Shown here piece by piece: positions 26,323 to 35,336 of a DNA stretch of 64,000 nucleotides. Both the position numbers and the translations under genes were made by a program. How positions within the stretch are numbered: position 1 is the stretch's first letter; each line of letters starts with the position of its first letter. Under the pieces are notes generated by a model. It had not been told where the DNA came from and ran no database searches. It was given only the letters and a program-made list of their open reading frames with translations. The DNA is from Chthoniobacteraceae bacterium (GTDB lineage: Bacteria > Verrucomicrobiota > Verrucomicrobiia > Chthoniobacterales > Chthoniobacteraceae): contig JAQGOL010000030.1 in NCBI GenBank assembly GCA_028293625.1, forward strand, positions 62,001 to 126,000, written 5' to 3'.

Positions 26323-27768
26323 ATGTCCCTGACCGCCCTTTCCATCGCCGACCTTCAAGAAAAACTTCGTGCCGGCGAGCTTTCGCCGCTTGAAGCGCTC
26401 AATTCACTGGAGGACCGTATCGCGCAGGTTGATTCCCGGATTGGCGGCTACCTCTGGCGCGATTTTGAAGTGGCCAAAAAATTCGCGGCCGAGGCCGATG
26501 TCTCCCTGCCATTGGGCGGCGTGCCAATCGCCATCAAGGACGCGATCAATGTGCAAGGCGAGCCGTCGATGAGCGCCTCAAAAATCTTAAAGGGTTACAT
26601 CTCTCCGTATGACGCCACGGTCATTGCAAGACTGCGCGCGGCGGGTGCCATCCCTTTCGGACGCACCAACATGGATGAGTTCGCGATGGGTTCTTCCACG
26701 GAGAATTCCGCTTTTCAAAAAACTTTCAATCCCTGGGATATCAGCCGCATCCCCGGCGGATCGAGCGGCGGTTCCGCCGCCGTGGTGGCCGCTGATGAAG
26801 CATTCGCGGCGCTCGGCTCGGATACCGGCGGCTCCATTCGCCAGCCAGCGGCGCTCTGTGGCTGCGTCGGATTTAAACCGAGTTATGGCCGGGTCTCGCG
26901 CTTTGGACTGATCGCTTTCGCCTCGTCACTCGATCAAATCGGACCGATCACAAAAACGGTTCGCGATTCCGCTTTGGTCATGAACGCAATCGCCGGCAAA
27001 GACGCTCACGATTCGACCAGCCTGGACGAGCCGGTGCCCGATTTTACCGCGCAGCTCGGCCAGGACCTAAAAGGGGTCAGGCTTGGCATGCCGCGCGAGT
27101 ATTTTATCGATGGGATCGAGCCAAATGTTGACGCCGCCATCCGGACCGCCATCAAGCATTACGAATCGCTTGGGGCGGAAATCGTCGAGGTTTCCCTCCC
27201 CCATACCGAGCATGCGGTCGGCGTTTATTATATCATTGCGACGGCGGAGGCTTCGGCCAATCTCGCTCGCTTCGATGGAGTCCGATATGGTCATCGCGCC
27301 CAGGCGCCCAACCTGATTGAGCAGTATGGGCGCACCCGGGAGGAAGGATTCGGGCCGGAAGTCAAACGGCGCATTATCCTTGGCACCTACGTGCTAAGCA
27401 GCGGCTATCGGGATGCCTATTATCTTCAGGCGCAAAAGGTGCGCACGCTGATCCGGCGCGACTTCACCGAAGCGTTCAAAACCGTCGATGCCATCATTTG
27501 TCCCACCACAGCCGAGGTGGCATTTAAAGTGGGCGAACGCAGCGATGATCCGCTGAAAATGTATTTGGCCGATATTTTCACGATTGCGGCCAATCTGGCC
27601 GGCATCTGCGGAATCAGCCTGCCGTGCGGATTTGCAAACGTGGACGGAAAACAGCTTCCGATTGGCTTGCAGCTCCTTGGAAAACCGTTTGAGGAAGCGG
27701 AGTTATTAAAGATCGCTCACGCCTACGAGCAATCGACTAGCTGGCATCAATCGCGGGCGATGGCCTAA
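26323..27768 (+). CDS. gatA: Asp-tRNA(Asn)/Glu-tRNA(Gln) amidotransferase subunit A
   Basis: A 481-residue amidase-signature enzyme that releases ammonia from glutamine for tRNA-dependent amidation. The Ser-cisSer-Lys set is complete with normal spacing: Lys72 in VPIAIKDAINV, Ser147 in PGGSSGGSAA and nucleophile Ser171 in SDTGGSIRQPA. The C-terminal 'LPIGLQLLGKPFEEAELL' is typical. It follows gatC. The following gene starts 92 bp later and is functionally unrelated. Confidence 0.96.
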   Translation: MSLTALSIADLQEKLRAGELSPLEALNSLEDRIAQVDSRIGGYLWRDFEVAKKFAAEADVSLPLGGVPIAIKDAINVQGEPSMSASKILKGYISPYDATVIARLRAAGAIPFGRTNMDEFAMGSSTENSAFQKTFNPWDISRIPGGSSGGSAAVVAADEAFAALGSDTGGSIRQPAALCGCVGFKPSYGRVSRFGLIAFASSLDQIGPITKTVRDSALVMNAIAGKDAHDSTSLDEPVPDFTAQLGQDLKGVRLGMPREYFIDGIEPNVDAAIRTAIKHYESLGAEIVEVSLPHTEHAVGVYYIIATAEASANLARFDGVRYGHRAQAPNLIEQYGRTREEGFGPEVKRRIILGTYVLSSGYRDAYYLQAQKVRTLIRRDFTEAFKTVDAIICPTTAEVAFKVGERSDDPLKMYLADIFTIAANLAGICGISLPCGFANVDGKQLPIGLQLLGKPFEEAELLKIAHAYEQSTSWHQSRAMA

Positions 27769-27860
27769 GCGGCGTGGGCATTGCGCCTAAAGAATTGTGA
27801 GTGGGCGGATTGTTGAAGGAGAGGACAACGGCGTGGCTGCCGGATCTCCCCTCTTCCCCC

Positions 27861-30305
27861 ATGAACGCAAGACTCTTCTTCTTCTTTGCCGCTTCCTCTC
27901 TTTTTCAAGCCACTCTGCGCTGCGAGCCGGCTGAACAGCCGGTTTTAAACTTCGACCTTAAATCGGTGCGAAGCGGAATGTGGTCCGATGCGCGAACATG
28001 GGAACCGGCGCGTGTTCCTGCCCAAGGGGAACGCGTTCTTGTAAGCTCAAGGACGCAAGTCACCTACGATAGCGAGAGCGAGCAAGTCATCCGGCTTATC
28101 CAGGTCGCCGGGGAACTGAAGTTTGCGCGCGACCGCAATACCACGCTGAATGCCGGCTTGGTAAAGGTGCAGAACAGCGAGCATTGCTCGGAGAATGGTT
28201 TTCGTTGCGACCTGCATGCCATGAGTGAGGCGGGCGAACCAAACGCGCTCCCTTCCGGCGGCATGGCCGCCCTTGAAGTCGGCACGCTTGAGGATCCTAT
28301 TCCCGCCCAATTCACCGCGCGCATCCGGCTTCATTATCTTGAAGGGATGAACAAGGATGATGCGCCGGCCATTAGCGCCTGCTCCGCGCGCATGGATTTT
28401 CACGGAGCGCCAATGAGCCGGACCTGGGTGAAACTGGGTGCCGGCGTGCAGCCCGGCGATACCACTCTTACACTCGCCGAGGCCGTTACCGGATGGCGTG
28501 TTGGCGATGAAATCATCGTAACCGGATCAAAGCACGGCGAGCATCTGCGCACCTATCGTGAGGGTGAAAAGTATGCGGCCAAAGCGCAAACCGAGCAGAG
28601 GATCATCACCGCGATTGATGGCACGACCCTCACCCTTGACCGTCCGCTTGAGAACATCCACTTCGGCACCGGCGACCTGCGCAGCGAAGCGGCCGATCTC
28701 TCGCGCAACGTCATCGTCGAAAGCGCGGAGCCCAACGGCGTGCGTGGCCACACGATCTATCATCAGTTCAGCAGTGGCGGAATTAGCTACGCGCGTTTTG
28801 CCCATCTGGGAAAAGAAGGCGTGCTCGGCCGTTACCCGATCCATTTTCATCTTACCGAGGAGACCATGCGCGGCAGCGGAGTCATCGGCGCCGCAATCGT
28901 TGACAGTCATAACCGGTGGGTAACAATCCACGGCTCGCAATATCTGCTCGTGCGCGATTGTGTCGGTTACCGCAGCGTCGGCCACGGGTTTTTCATGGAG
29001 GATGGGAGCGAGGTTTTCAATCTGCTCGACCGCAACCTCGGCGTGCAGGCGTTCCGCGGAAAACCGCTTCCCAAACAGGTCCTCGGATTTGATCCAAATG
29101 AAGGCGCCGCGTTCTGGTGGGCCAATGGCCGCAACTCGCTTACGCGAAATGTCTCTTGCGAGAACGACGAATACGGCTTCCGCTACGACAGCCAGAGCAC
29201 AGGCAGCTTTAACAGCCGGATCGCGGTGCGCACGGCCGCGGGCGACGAGGAGAAAGTCGATATTCGCACCCTGCCCTTCTATCGCTTTGAATCAAACGAA
29301 GCGCATACCGAAGGACTTTATGGGATGGTGTTCGCGGGCAATAACCAGACTGGCGATCCCTTTTCAAAAACCGCAGATCTTGACCGGATCGACCGCACCG
29401 CTCCCGACACGCGCCACCCGCACATTGTGCGCGATGCCAGGATCTGGCAGGTTCATTACGGGCTGCGTCCACAGATCCCCAACATGCTGCTCGACCACGT
29501 ACATATCGAGCACGCGACTTACGGCATCTACCGCCCTGCGTTTGAAAATCATGTCTATCGCGATCTCACCATTGCGGAGGTCACGAGCGAACCGTTCAAC
29601 CGCGGCATGGATGACGCAAGCACCCAGACAGGGCGCCTCACCGTCGATGGCCTGACGTTTTTGCGATTCCCTCATGATTCGCACATCCCTCTTATCCAAA
29701 TCAGCGACAACAACGCGACCGGACAGGCCGAAAGCCACTTCCGCAACGTGCGCCTCCTTGACCGCAAAGACGGGACCCGGCGCGCCCTCGTTAATCGCGG
29801 CGGCGGAGCGCGAACCCCGCCACTGACCGAACGGGGTGTGCCGATCTATCTTCACGACTATTTCGGGCCCGGCCGCACCGCCAAGTTTGCAAGCGCGCTG
29901 GCTGCCAACCTCATGAATGACGGCAGCGCCTGGCGAAAAGAGCCGCCGCTCACGGGAGACGAGTCGCTCGTCACGGAAACCCCGGAGATCCCCTTTCCGA
30001 ATCTCCTCGACCCAGTCGATGACCTGGCGCCGGTCACCCTCATTACCGGCACGCGGGCGCGGGACGGAAAACTGATCGTAACAGGCGTTTCATACGATAA
30101 CGGCGAAATTGACTCGGTGCTGGTGAATGGACAAGCGGCCACGATTCTTTCGATCAACGCCGGCGTGGCCGACTGGCAAACCACCATCGACGCCACGCCT
30201 GCGGTCATTGCCTTTGCCAAAGATAAAGCGGGTAATATTGAACAAAATGCGCATCAACTGGAGCCCGCGCGGGTGGCTTTAGGGCGTCCGATCTTACCGC
30301 CGTAA
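27861..30305 (+). CDS. G8-domain beta-helix protein, CEMIP/TMEM2-like
   Basis: An 814-residue exported protein. After a signal peptide come a G8 domain (about 38-165: 'GMWSDARTWEPARVPAQGER') and a right-handed beta-helix region (about 280-640). The segment around residues 320-400 ('GRYPIHFHL', 'VTIHGSQYLLVRDCVGY', 'GHGFFMEDGSEVFNLLDR') closely matches the corresponding part of the vertebrate hyaluronan-depolymerising proteins CEMIP and TMEM2 as I recall them. A C-terminal beta domain (about 710-800, 'VDDLAPVTLITGTRA') looks Ig-like. Function is inferred as polysaccharide binding or cleavage outside the cell. The last 12 bp overlap the convergent rsgA gene. Confidence 0.8.
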   Translation: MNARLFFFFAASSLFQATLRCEPAEQPVLNFDLKSVRSGMWSDARTWEPARVPAQGERVLVSSRTQVTYDSESEQVIRLIQVAGELKFARDRNTTLNAGLVKVQNSEHCSENGFRCDLHAMSEAGEPNALPSGGMAALEVGTLEDPIPAQFTARIRLHYLEGMNKDDAPAISACSARMDFHGAPMSRTWVKLGAGVQPGDTTLTLAEAVTGWRVGDEIIVTGSKHGEHLRTYREGEKYAAKAQTEQRIITAIDGTTLTLDRPLENIHFGTGDLRSEAADLSRNVIVESAEPNGVRGHTIYHQFSSGGISYARFAHLGKEGVLGRYPIHFHLTEETMRGSGVIGAAIVDSHNRWVTIHGSQYLLVRDCVGYRSVGHGFFMEDGSEVFNLLDRNLGVQAFRGKPLPKQVLGFDPNEGAAFWWANGRNSLTRNVSCENDEYGFRYDSQSTGSFNSRIAVRTAAGDEEKVDIRTLPFYRFESNEAHTEGLYGMVFAGNNQTGDPFSKTADLDRIDRTAPDTRHPHIVRDARIWQVHYGLRPQIPNMLLDHVHIEHATYGIYRPAFENHVYRDLTIAEVTSEPFNRGMDDASTQTGRLTVDGLTFLRFPHDSHIPLIQISDNNATGQAESHFRNVRLLDRKDGTRRALVNRGGGARTPPLTERGVPIYLHDYFGPGRTAKFASALAANLMNDGSAWRKEPPLTGDESLVTETPEIPFPNLLDPVDDLAPVTLITGTRARDGKLIVTGVSYDNGEIDSVLVNGQAATILSINAGVADWQTTIDATPAVIAFAKDKAGNIEQNAHQLEPARVALGRPILPP

Positions 30306-31403
30306 TGGCTCGTGATCGTGGTCGGGATCGCTTCGCTCGGAGAACTTGCGCGACCGGCTTTGCTGATCACGGCGGGCGCGCCGATCGACGGTCATCTGGC
30401 GCTTCTTGCGGCTCTTGCGAAGCTTCTCAATTTCTTCATCGAGCTTGAGATAACCCTCAAACCTTGCGGGATTCAACTGACCGGCAGCAATCGCAGCCCG
30501 GATCGCGCAACCGGCATCGGAGCCATGCTTGCAATCGTGGAACTTGCATTGCATCGCCAATTCGTCCAGATCGCGAAACCGTTCACGCAACGTGGTTTCA
30601 TCGGTCCACATGCAAACTTCGCGAATGCCGGGATTATCAATCAGGATACCGCCACCGGGCAGGACAATAAGCTCCCGCGCCGTCGTGCTATGGCGTCCTT
30701 TGCCGGTCGTTTCGCTCACCTCATCGGTCCACTGATAATCTTCCCCCAGGATTTGATTGATTACAGACGACTTGCCCACCCCACTGGAACCAACCAACGC
30801 CATCGAAGCGCCCGGTGTAAGGTATTGTTTAAGCACCAAAAGACTTTTCTCTTTCTCGGCGCTGGTAATATGCACGTCCGCATCCGGGTTAAGCGATCGG
30901 ATTGCCTCGGCCGCCTTCCGGTTTTCTGAAGCCGGATAAAGATCTGATTTATTAACCAGCACCACCGCCTTTGCCCCGCTTTTCCCGATAATCGCAAAAA
31001 AACGCTCCATCCGGCGCAAACTAAAATCGGAGCCCGCATCGGTCACAACGACCACCACCGTCACGTTTGCGGCGATGACCTGTTCCTCGGTGCTTTTGCC
31101 AGCCATCTTCCGGGAAAGGCAGGTCTGCCTCTCAAGCCGCGCGCGGATCATGGTCTCGGTCTCTTCATTCCCTAATTCAAGCGCCACCCAATCGCCCACC
31201 GCCGGAAGTTCCGCATCGGTCTGCGCGTCATGATAAACCTTCCCACTCATGATCACCTCCACCTCATCGCCACCCTCCAGAAGCGCCCCGTAGGCAATCT
31301 TGTTGTCGCGCACAATGCGAGCCGGCGTCCATCCCTGCCGTCGGAAAGAGGCAAACTCCTTTTCAAAGGCGGCGTTCCAACCGAGTTCTTCTAGTGTCAT
31401 CAT
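30294..31403 (-). CDS. rsgA: Ribosome small-subunit biogenesis GTPase RsgA
   Basis: A 369-residue circularly permuted GTPase acting in late 30S maturation. Domain order is OB fold (about 30-105), GTPase with G4 NKSD before G1 GSSGVGKSS and G3 DNPGIRE (the permuted order), then the zinc knuckle CKFHDCKHGSDAGC. The C-terminus is a highly charged Arg/Lys/Ser tail. ATG 31403 is preceded by AGGATCGC, one of the few purine-rich ribosome-site candidates here. The gene converges with and overlaps the G8 gene by 12 bp. Confidence 0.94.
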   Translation of the reverse strand: MMTLEELGWNAAFEKEFASFRRQGWTPARIVRDNKIAYGALLEGGDEVEVIMSGKVYHDAQTDAELPAVGDWVALELGNEETETMIRARLERQTCLSRKMAGKSTEEQVIAANVTVVVVVTDAGSDFSLRRMERFFAIIGKSGAKAVVLVNKSDLYPASENRKAAEAIRSLNPDADVHITSAEKEKSLLVLKQYLTPGASMALVGSSGVGKSSVINQILGEDYQWTDEVSETTGKGRHSTTARELIVLPGGGILIDNPGIREVCMWTDETTLRERFRDLDELAMQCKFHDCKHGSDAGCAIRAAIAAGQLNPARFEGYLKLDEEIEKLRKSRKKRQMTVDRRARRDQQSRSRKFSERSDPDHDHEPLRR

Positions 31404-31498
31404 TGCGATCCTAACTTTTTAATTTGGAAGAAGAAATCAACCTTCTTTCAAAAAAAGAAAGCGCTTTGTCCATGTTCTCACCCGGACTGGTGTCATGC

Positions 31499-31875
31499 TC
31501 ATAACCTGGACGACCTCCAGAGGCCACCGCCGAAAGTCGTGACCCAAATGGTTTCGGCATCCCTCAAACGCCACACGGTTGACAGACGTAAATGGAATTC
31601 CGCGCACCTCGCAAGTAAGCGTGACGATTCAGCCTTGTTGAGCTATCGCACCAAGGCGTCCGCTGTCGTCTGACTTATAGATACCGTGTCCAAAAACCGC
31701 GGGCGGCTCCTGGCTTTTACCATCCAGCACGCTACTTGTCACCGGCGCGTCCGGAAGCCCCCCTTGTTAAGCGGCTTCCAGCGTATGCCGTGATCCTCGC
31801 TCCGACAAACTGCTCCACCCGCTTTTACCGTCTCCACATTGGTCCACCTGGTCTTCGCTTACGTTCAAAACCGCA
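31499..31875 (-). pseudogene. Decayed BNR-repeat (sialidase/VPS10-like) gene
   Basis: The minus strand carries pieces of a BNR/Asp-box propeller protein split over frames. 'AGGAVCRSEDHGIRWKPL' (about 31771-31828) shifts frame into 'GGLPDAPVTSSVLDGKSQ' and 'AVFGHGIYKSDDSGR', which meets a stop after AIAQQG. 'PFTSVNRVAFEG' follows in the same frame, and a second shift gives the natural-looking C-terminus 'IWVTTFGGGLWRSSRL' with TGA at 31499-31501. Two Asp-box-like motifs (S-E-D-H-G-x-x-W and S-D-D-S-G-R) are visible. The 5' part is missing or unrecognisable. Intact relatives are secreted propellers. Confidence 0.75.
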
Positions 31876-32215
31876 TCAACTCATAGGAGGTAAGGGTTTC
31901 ACTTAAATCGATATATTAATGCAACCTGTCTTAAACCTTATAAAAGATCGCCAGCCCGGTCTATAGAATCACAGCGCACGGCACAAGCATTGCTAGAGTC
32001 TCAACCATGCATTCTCACCCATGCCATCTCAGACGGTTTAAGAGAGATCACAAGACCAATCGGCGCCATACGGGTGAAGTCCATTGTTATCAAATCACAA
32101 GAATAAATCAGCCGGGTAGCTAACGCAATTTTTCGAGAACTTCAATTTGTTTACTTCCCGCGGATTGAGCCAAGCGCCCGCCTTTCTTACTTCTCCCATC
32201 AATGACTTCAGCGCT
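31876..32215. other. AT-richer leader region upstream of the prepilin operon
   Basis: About 340 bp with no supported gene, between the BNR remnant and the first prepilin gene. It is AT-rich around 31895-31945 (for example atcgatatattaatg). The frame of the prepilin gene is open upstream to an ATG at 32147, but those 23 residues do not fit a prepilin leader. The promoter of the pilin-like operon is probably here; no convincing box pair or riboswitch was found. Confidence 0.4.
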
Positions 32216-32683
32216 ATGAGAGTAAAAAAACTGCGGGCCGCTTTTAGCATCATTGAAACCATTCTTGCCATTGGGGTGATGGGCATTGCCACCTCGGCGA
32301 CCATGGCCGGACTTCTTAAGATGAATAACAACGCGGCGCTTTCCCGGGTCCGCACCGGGGCAAGCACCGCCGCGCAGAACCAGATTGATTACCTGCTTTC
32401 CATCCAGCCGTACAACCCGCAGCGCAACCAGGTGCCGCCCGAACTGGCAACCGGCACACTCTTAACCGGAAGCGCTGCCAATCCGACCATTCCGATCTAT
32501 ATCGATCCGGCAACGAACACGTCATTGGTGAAAGCATACATGTCAACGGAAGTCACCGACATGAATCAAACCGTTAATGGGATTAACACCAATCTTCGAA
32601 GGATAAACGTCAAGATTTTCTATACCTTCAGAGGGCAAACATACATCACCACAATGTCAACCCTGCGAGCCAGCGATATCTAG
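32216..32683 (+). CDS. Prepilin-type protein, PulG/GspI-like
   Basis: A 155-residue protein with a class III signal: basic leader MRVKKLRA, then 'AFSIIETILAIGVMGIATSA' with Glu at mature position +5. The -1 residue is Ala rather than the usual Gly. A hydrophobic helix follows, then a small beta domain ('INTNLRRINVKIFYTFRGQT') like minor pseudopilins. It would be processed by a prepilin peptidase and join a type IV pilus or type II secretion pseudopilus. ATG 32216 is preferred over 32147 because it gives the correct leader length. It is the first of four tightly packed genes. Confidence 0.78.
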   Translation: MRVKKLRAAFSIIETILAIGVMGIATSATMAGLLKMNNNAALSRVRTGASTAAQNQIDYLLSIQPYNPQRNQVPPELATGTLLTGSAANPTIPIYIDPATNTSLVKAYMSTEVTDMNQTVNGINTNLRRINVKIFYTFRGQTYITTMSTLRASDI

Positions 32684-32685
32684 TA

Positions 32686-33480
32686 ATGAAAAACTCGCGG
32701 ACCCGGGCATTTACGTTGGTTGAACTTTCTATCTCGACAAGCATAGCCTGCCTGGTTGGGATCATCCTATATGTGGTGGCTTGGAACGGCATGATCCTCT
32801 ACGCCAAGAACACGGCCATTAACTCGGCTCACCAACAAGCCAGGATCGCCGTGATGAAAATCGAAGACAACATCCATCGCTGCGTCTCCGTGCCTCAATT
32901 GGTCGACTCCAACCGGGCGCCAGTCACGGGCAACGGGCCGGCTGCCGGAATCGCTTTCCATCGTTTTGCGGGTGGGCCCTACCAGGTCTCCCCCGGCAAT
33001 TACACGGGCAATACCATCACGATAATTTGCAGCGGCGTGCTTCCCAAAGTGAACCAGCGCCTCAACATTCCCACTCATTTTACCGAATGCTTTATCACCG
33101 CGATCTCGGGCAGTGGCGCCACCCGGACATTGACCTTGGCCACCAGCGTCGGCAACCCGGTCAATACGGCGCTCAATGGAGCCGAGGTAAATATCACCTG
33201 CTTTACGACTGAGCTGCTTACATACACCGTCGTCGGAAGCGAACTTCGCTTTTATCCCAGCTACAACAATGCGAATTATTCAAAGCTCGCCGACGGAATT
33301 ACAACCTCCAAGCCTTTCCAGATTCCTGTCACCGCCACCGGGGCTGCGTATAACCGGTTTGTCGCTGCCATCAACCTGAGCACCGCGGAAATCAACAGCA
33401 CGAACCGCGGATTCAAGTCGGCTAACATGTTTATTAATTCACAGGTACCTTATCGTGTCCGGCTCACAGACACGCAATAA
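32686..33480 (+). CDS. Prepilin-type protein, GspJ-like
   Basis: A 264-residue protein starting 2 bp after the preceding stop. The leader MKNSRTRA is followed by 'FTLVELSISTSIACLVGIIL', with Glu at +5 and again Ala at -1. The long C-terminal part is beta-rich, with Thr/Asn-rich loops, in the size range of GspJ/PilW-type minor pilins. Role: minor pseudopilin or pilin in a surface fibre or secretion machine; the machine's ATPase and secretin genes are not in the window. Confidence 0.75.
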   Translation: MKNSRTRAFTLVELSISTSIACLVGIILYVVAWNGMILYAKNTAINSAHQQARIAVMKIEDNIHRCVSVPQLVDSNRAPVTGNGPAAGIAFHRFAGGPYQVSPGNYTGNTITIICSGVLPKVNQRLNIPTHFTECFITAISGSGATRTLTLATSVGNPVNTALNGAEVNITCFTTELLTYTVVGSELRFYPSYNNANYSKLADGITTSKPFQIPVTATGAAYNRFVAAINLSTAEINSTNRGFKSANMFINSQVPYRVRLTDTQ

Positions 33481-33482
33481 TC

Positions 33483-35336
33483 ATGAAAGGACAACATTCG
33501 GAAAAAGGCGCCACGCTGGCGGTGGTAACGATGGTGGTCGGAGCGCTTGCGGTTCTGAGCGTTTGCGCGCTGACCTATACGATGTTAATCGCCAAGAATG
33601 TGCGGCGCACCAATACTTACCGCGAAGCGGTCAGTACCGGCGACGGCGCATTGCAGCACGCCTTTGCTTATTGGCGGGAAACCTGCCGGCAACGCACCAA
33701 CATATTCCGGCCCGGCAAAGATTTCGCGGCGCTTACCCCGCCAACAACGGCGATGTTCAATCTCATTCCGGGATTCACCGCATCGACTGGCGCCAACCCT
33801 GCAAACGGCACGCCATATACTATCGCGAACTTCAAAATCGAGGTAGTAACTCCGCAATACCTTCCATGCGACCAGAACGCGGCGGCCCCAACCGGCACCG
33901 GGATGAGCGTTGGAAGCCGCAGCGCTTTCTATAAGGCGAGCGCGGATGTCTCACTGCCAACCTCCTCCGGGTTCATCCAGGTTAAACTGCGGCAGATCTT
34001 TGAAAAGCAGATCTTGTCTCCCTGGAATTATGCGATCTTTTACGCCGACGATCTTGAGATCCATCCCGGGCCGATTTTCACGGTAAGCGGCTGGGTTCAT
34101 TCCAATTCGAACGTATACACCGGTCACAACACCCTTAGTTTCCTGAGTAAGATGAGTTATGGAGACAACTGGAAGATCGGGTTCAGCCCTTTGGAAAATA
34201 CCCATTCAGGGGAGGTTCCAGCTAATCCATCTTATCCATCCAACCTGCCGCCCACGCGGGAACAAGGACAGCAGCCTTACGGACTGGACGCTCAGCGTAT
34301 TTTCTCAACAACAGATACAAACCCTAACAACGATTCCTACCGCGAAATCCTTGACCAGGCTGCCGTCGGCTATCCCGATCCGTTCACCGATATCACCGAT
34401 CCGGACAATCCCAGAAAAGCACGGTATTACGATCAAGCCGGTGTGAAGATCCGCATCTCGGGCACCAACGGCACGACGGTCGTCATCAAGAACGCGGAGG
34501 ATACGACCATCACAAGCAGCAGCACGGGAAACGACAAGCTTCTTTATGACATGGTCAATGCGGCGCTCATAACCAACCAAAATATTCAGGACGCCAGGGA
34601 AGCTGCAACGGTGAGGTTGACCACTCTGGACCTTAGCAAGTTTTACACCGCTCTCAAACCAGGCGGAACGATGAGCGGGGCCGCATTCAATGGGGTCGTC
34701 TACATCTCTGATACCACCGCGGCGGCGGCCAGCACCAGCCAACGCCGTGGAATCCGTTTGAAAAACGGTCAATTCATCGCCGCACCGGGACTCACGATCG
34801 CCTCGGACAATGCCATTTATATTCAAGGCGATTACAATACCGGCATCTCGCCTCCGTCAAACCTTACGGGCAATGCGAATGATCCCACCAAACCGACGGG
34901 AATCGTCTCGACCGGCATTTTGTATAACAAGCAGCCGTGTGCGGTGATCGGCGACGCTGTCATGTTTCTTTCCAACGCATGGGTCGATTCGAACTCCTCC
35001 GCCACTCTCAGCTCAAGGGACGCCAGCAATACAACCATCAACACCGCGATTATCTCCGGCATCGTTCCCTCCGGGAGCAACGGTACAAACTACTCGGGCG
35101 GCGCTGAAAACTTCCCGCGTTTCCTTGAGGACTGGGGCAGTTCAGCCGTGCTCACTTACTACGGGTCGATGATCGAGCTTTACAAGAGCCGCTATCACAT
35201 AAGCCCCTGGGGCGGGAGCAACGTCTACAGCGCACCTATCCGAAAATGGTATTTCGATACTTTGTTTTATACGGCACCCCCGCCAGGGACTCTCGATCTG
35301 GTGCTCTACAAGAAAGGGCTTTGGTATAATGAATAG
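33483..35336 (+). CDS. PilX-like pilus assembly protein with large C-terminal domain
   Basis: A 617-residue protein with N-terminal 'KGATLAVVTMVVGALAVLS', the PilX-type membrane start that lacks the +5 Glu, followed by an N-terminal helix to about 70. The large rest is beta-rich and Asn/Thr/Ser-rich, with 'GPIFTVSGWVHSNSNVY' and 'AIYIQGDYNTGISPP', resembling extracellular domains fused to PilX in many PVC-group and Myxococcus-type genomes. It lies 2 bp after the GspJ-like gene and overlaps the next gene by 8 bp. It may be the tip or adhesive subunit; this is inference. Confidence 0.68.
   Translation: MKGQHSEKGATLAVVTMVVGALAVLSVCALTYTMLIAKNVRRTNTYREAVSTGDGALQHAFAYWRETCRQRTNIFRPGKDFAALTPPTTAMFNLIPGFTASTGANPANGTPYTIANFKIEVVTPQYLPCDQNAAAPTGTGMSVGSRSAFYKASADVSLPTSSGFIQVKLRQIFEKQILSPWNYAIFYADDLEIHPGPIFTVSGWVHSNSNVYTGHNTLSFLSKMSYGDNWKIGFSPLENTHSGEVPANPSYPSNLPPTREQGQQPYGLDAQRIFSTTDTNPNNDSYREILDQAAVGYPDPFTDITDPDNPRKARYYDQAGVKIRISGTNGTTVVIKNAEDTTITSSSTGNDKLLYDMVNAALITNQNIQDAREAATVRLTTLDLSKFYTALKPGGTMSGAAFNGVVYISDTTAAAASTSQRRGIRLKNGQFIAAPGLTIASDNAIYIQGDYNTGISPPSNLTGNANDPTKPTGIVSTGILYNKQPCAVIGDAVMFLSNAWVDSNSSATLSSRDASNTTINTAIISGIVPSGSNGTNYSGGAENFPRFLEDWGSSAVLTYYGSMIELYKSRYHISPWGGSNVYSAPIRKWYFDTLFYTAPPPGTLDLVLYKKGLWYNE

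Noticed and set aside
31880-32215. Cyclic-di-GMP (GEMM) riboswitch before the prepilin operon
   Set aside because: A short piece (gcacggcacaagc) recalls one arm, but the conserved core and the closing stem are absent.
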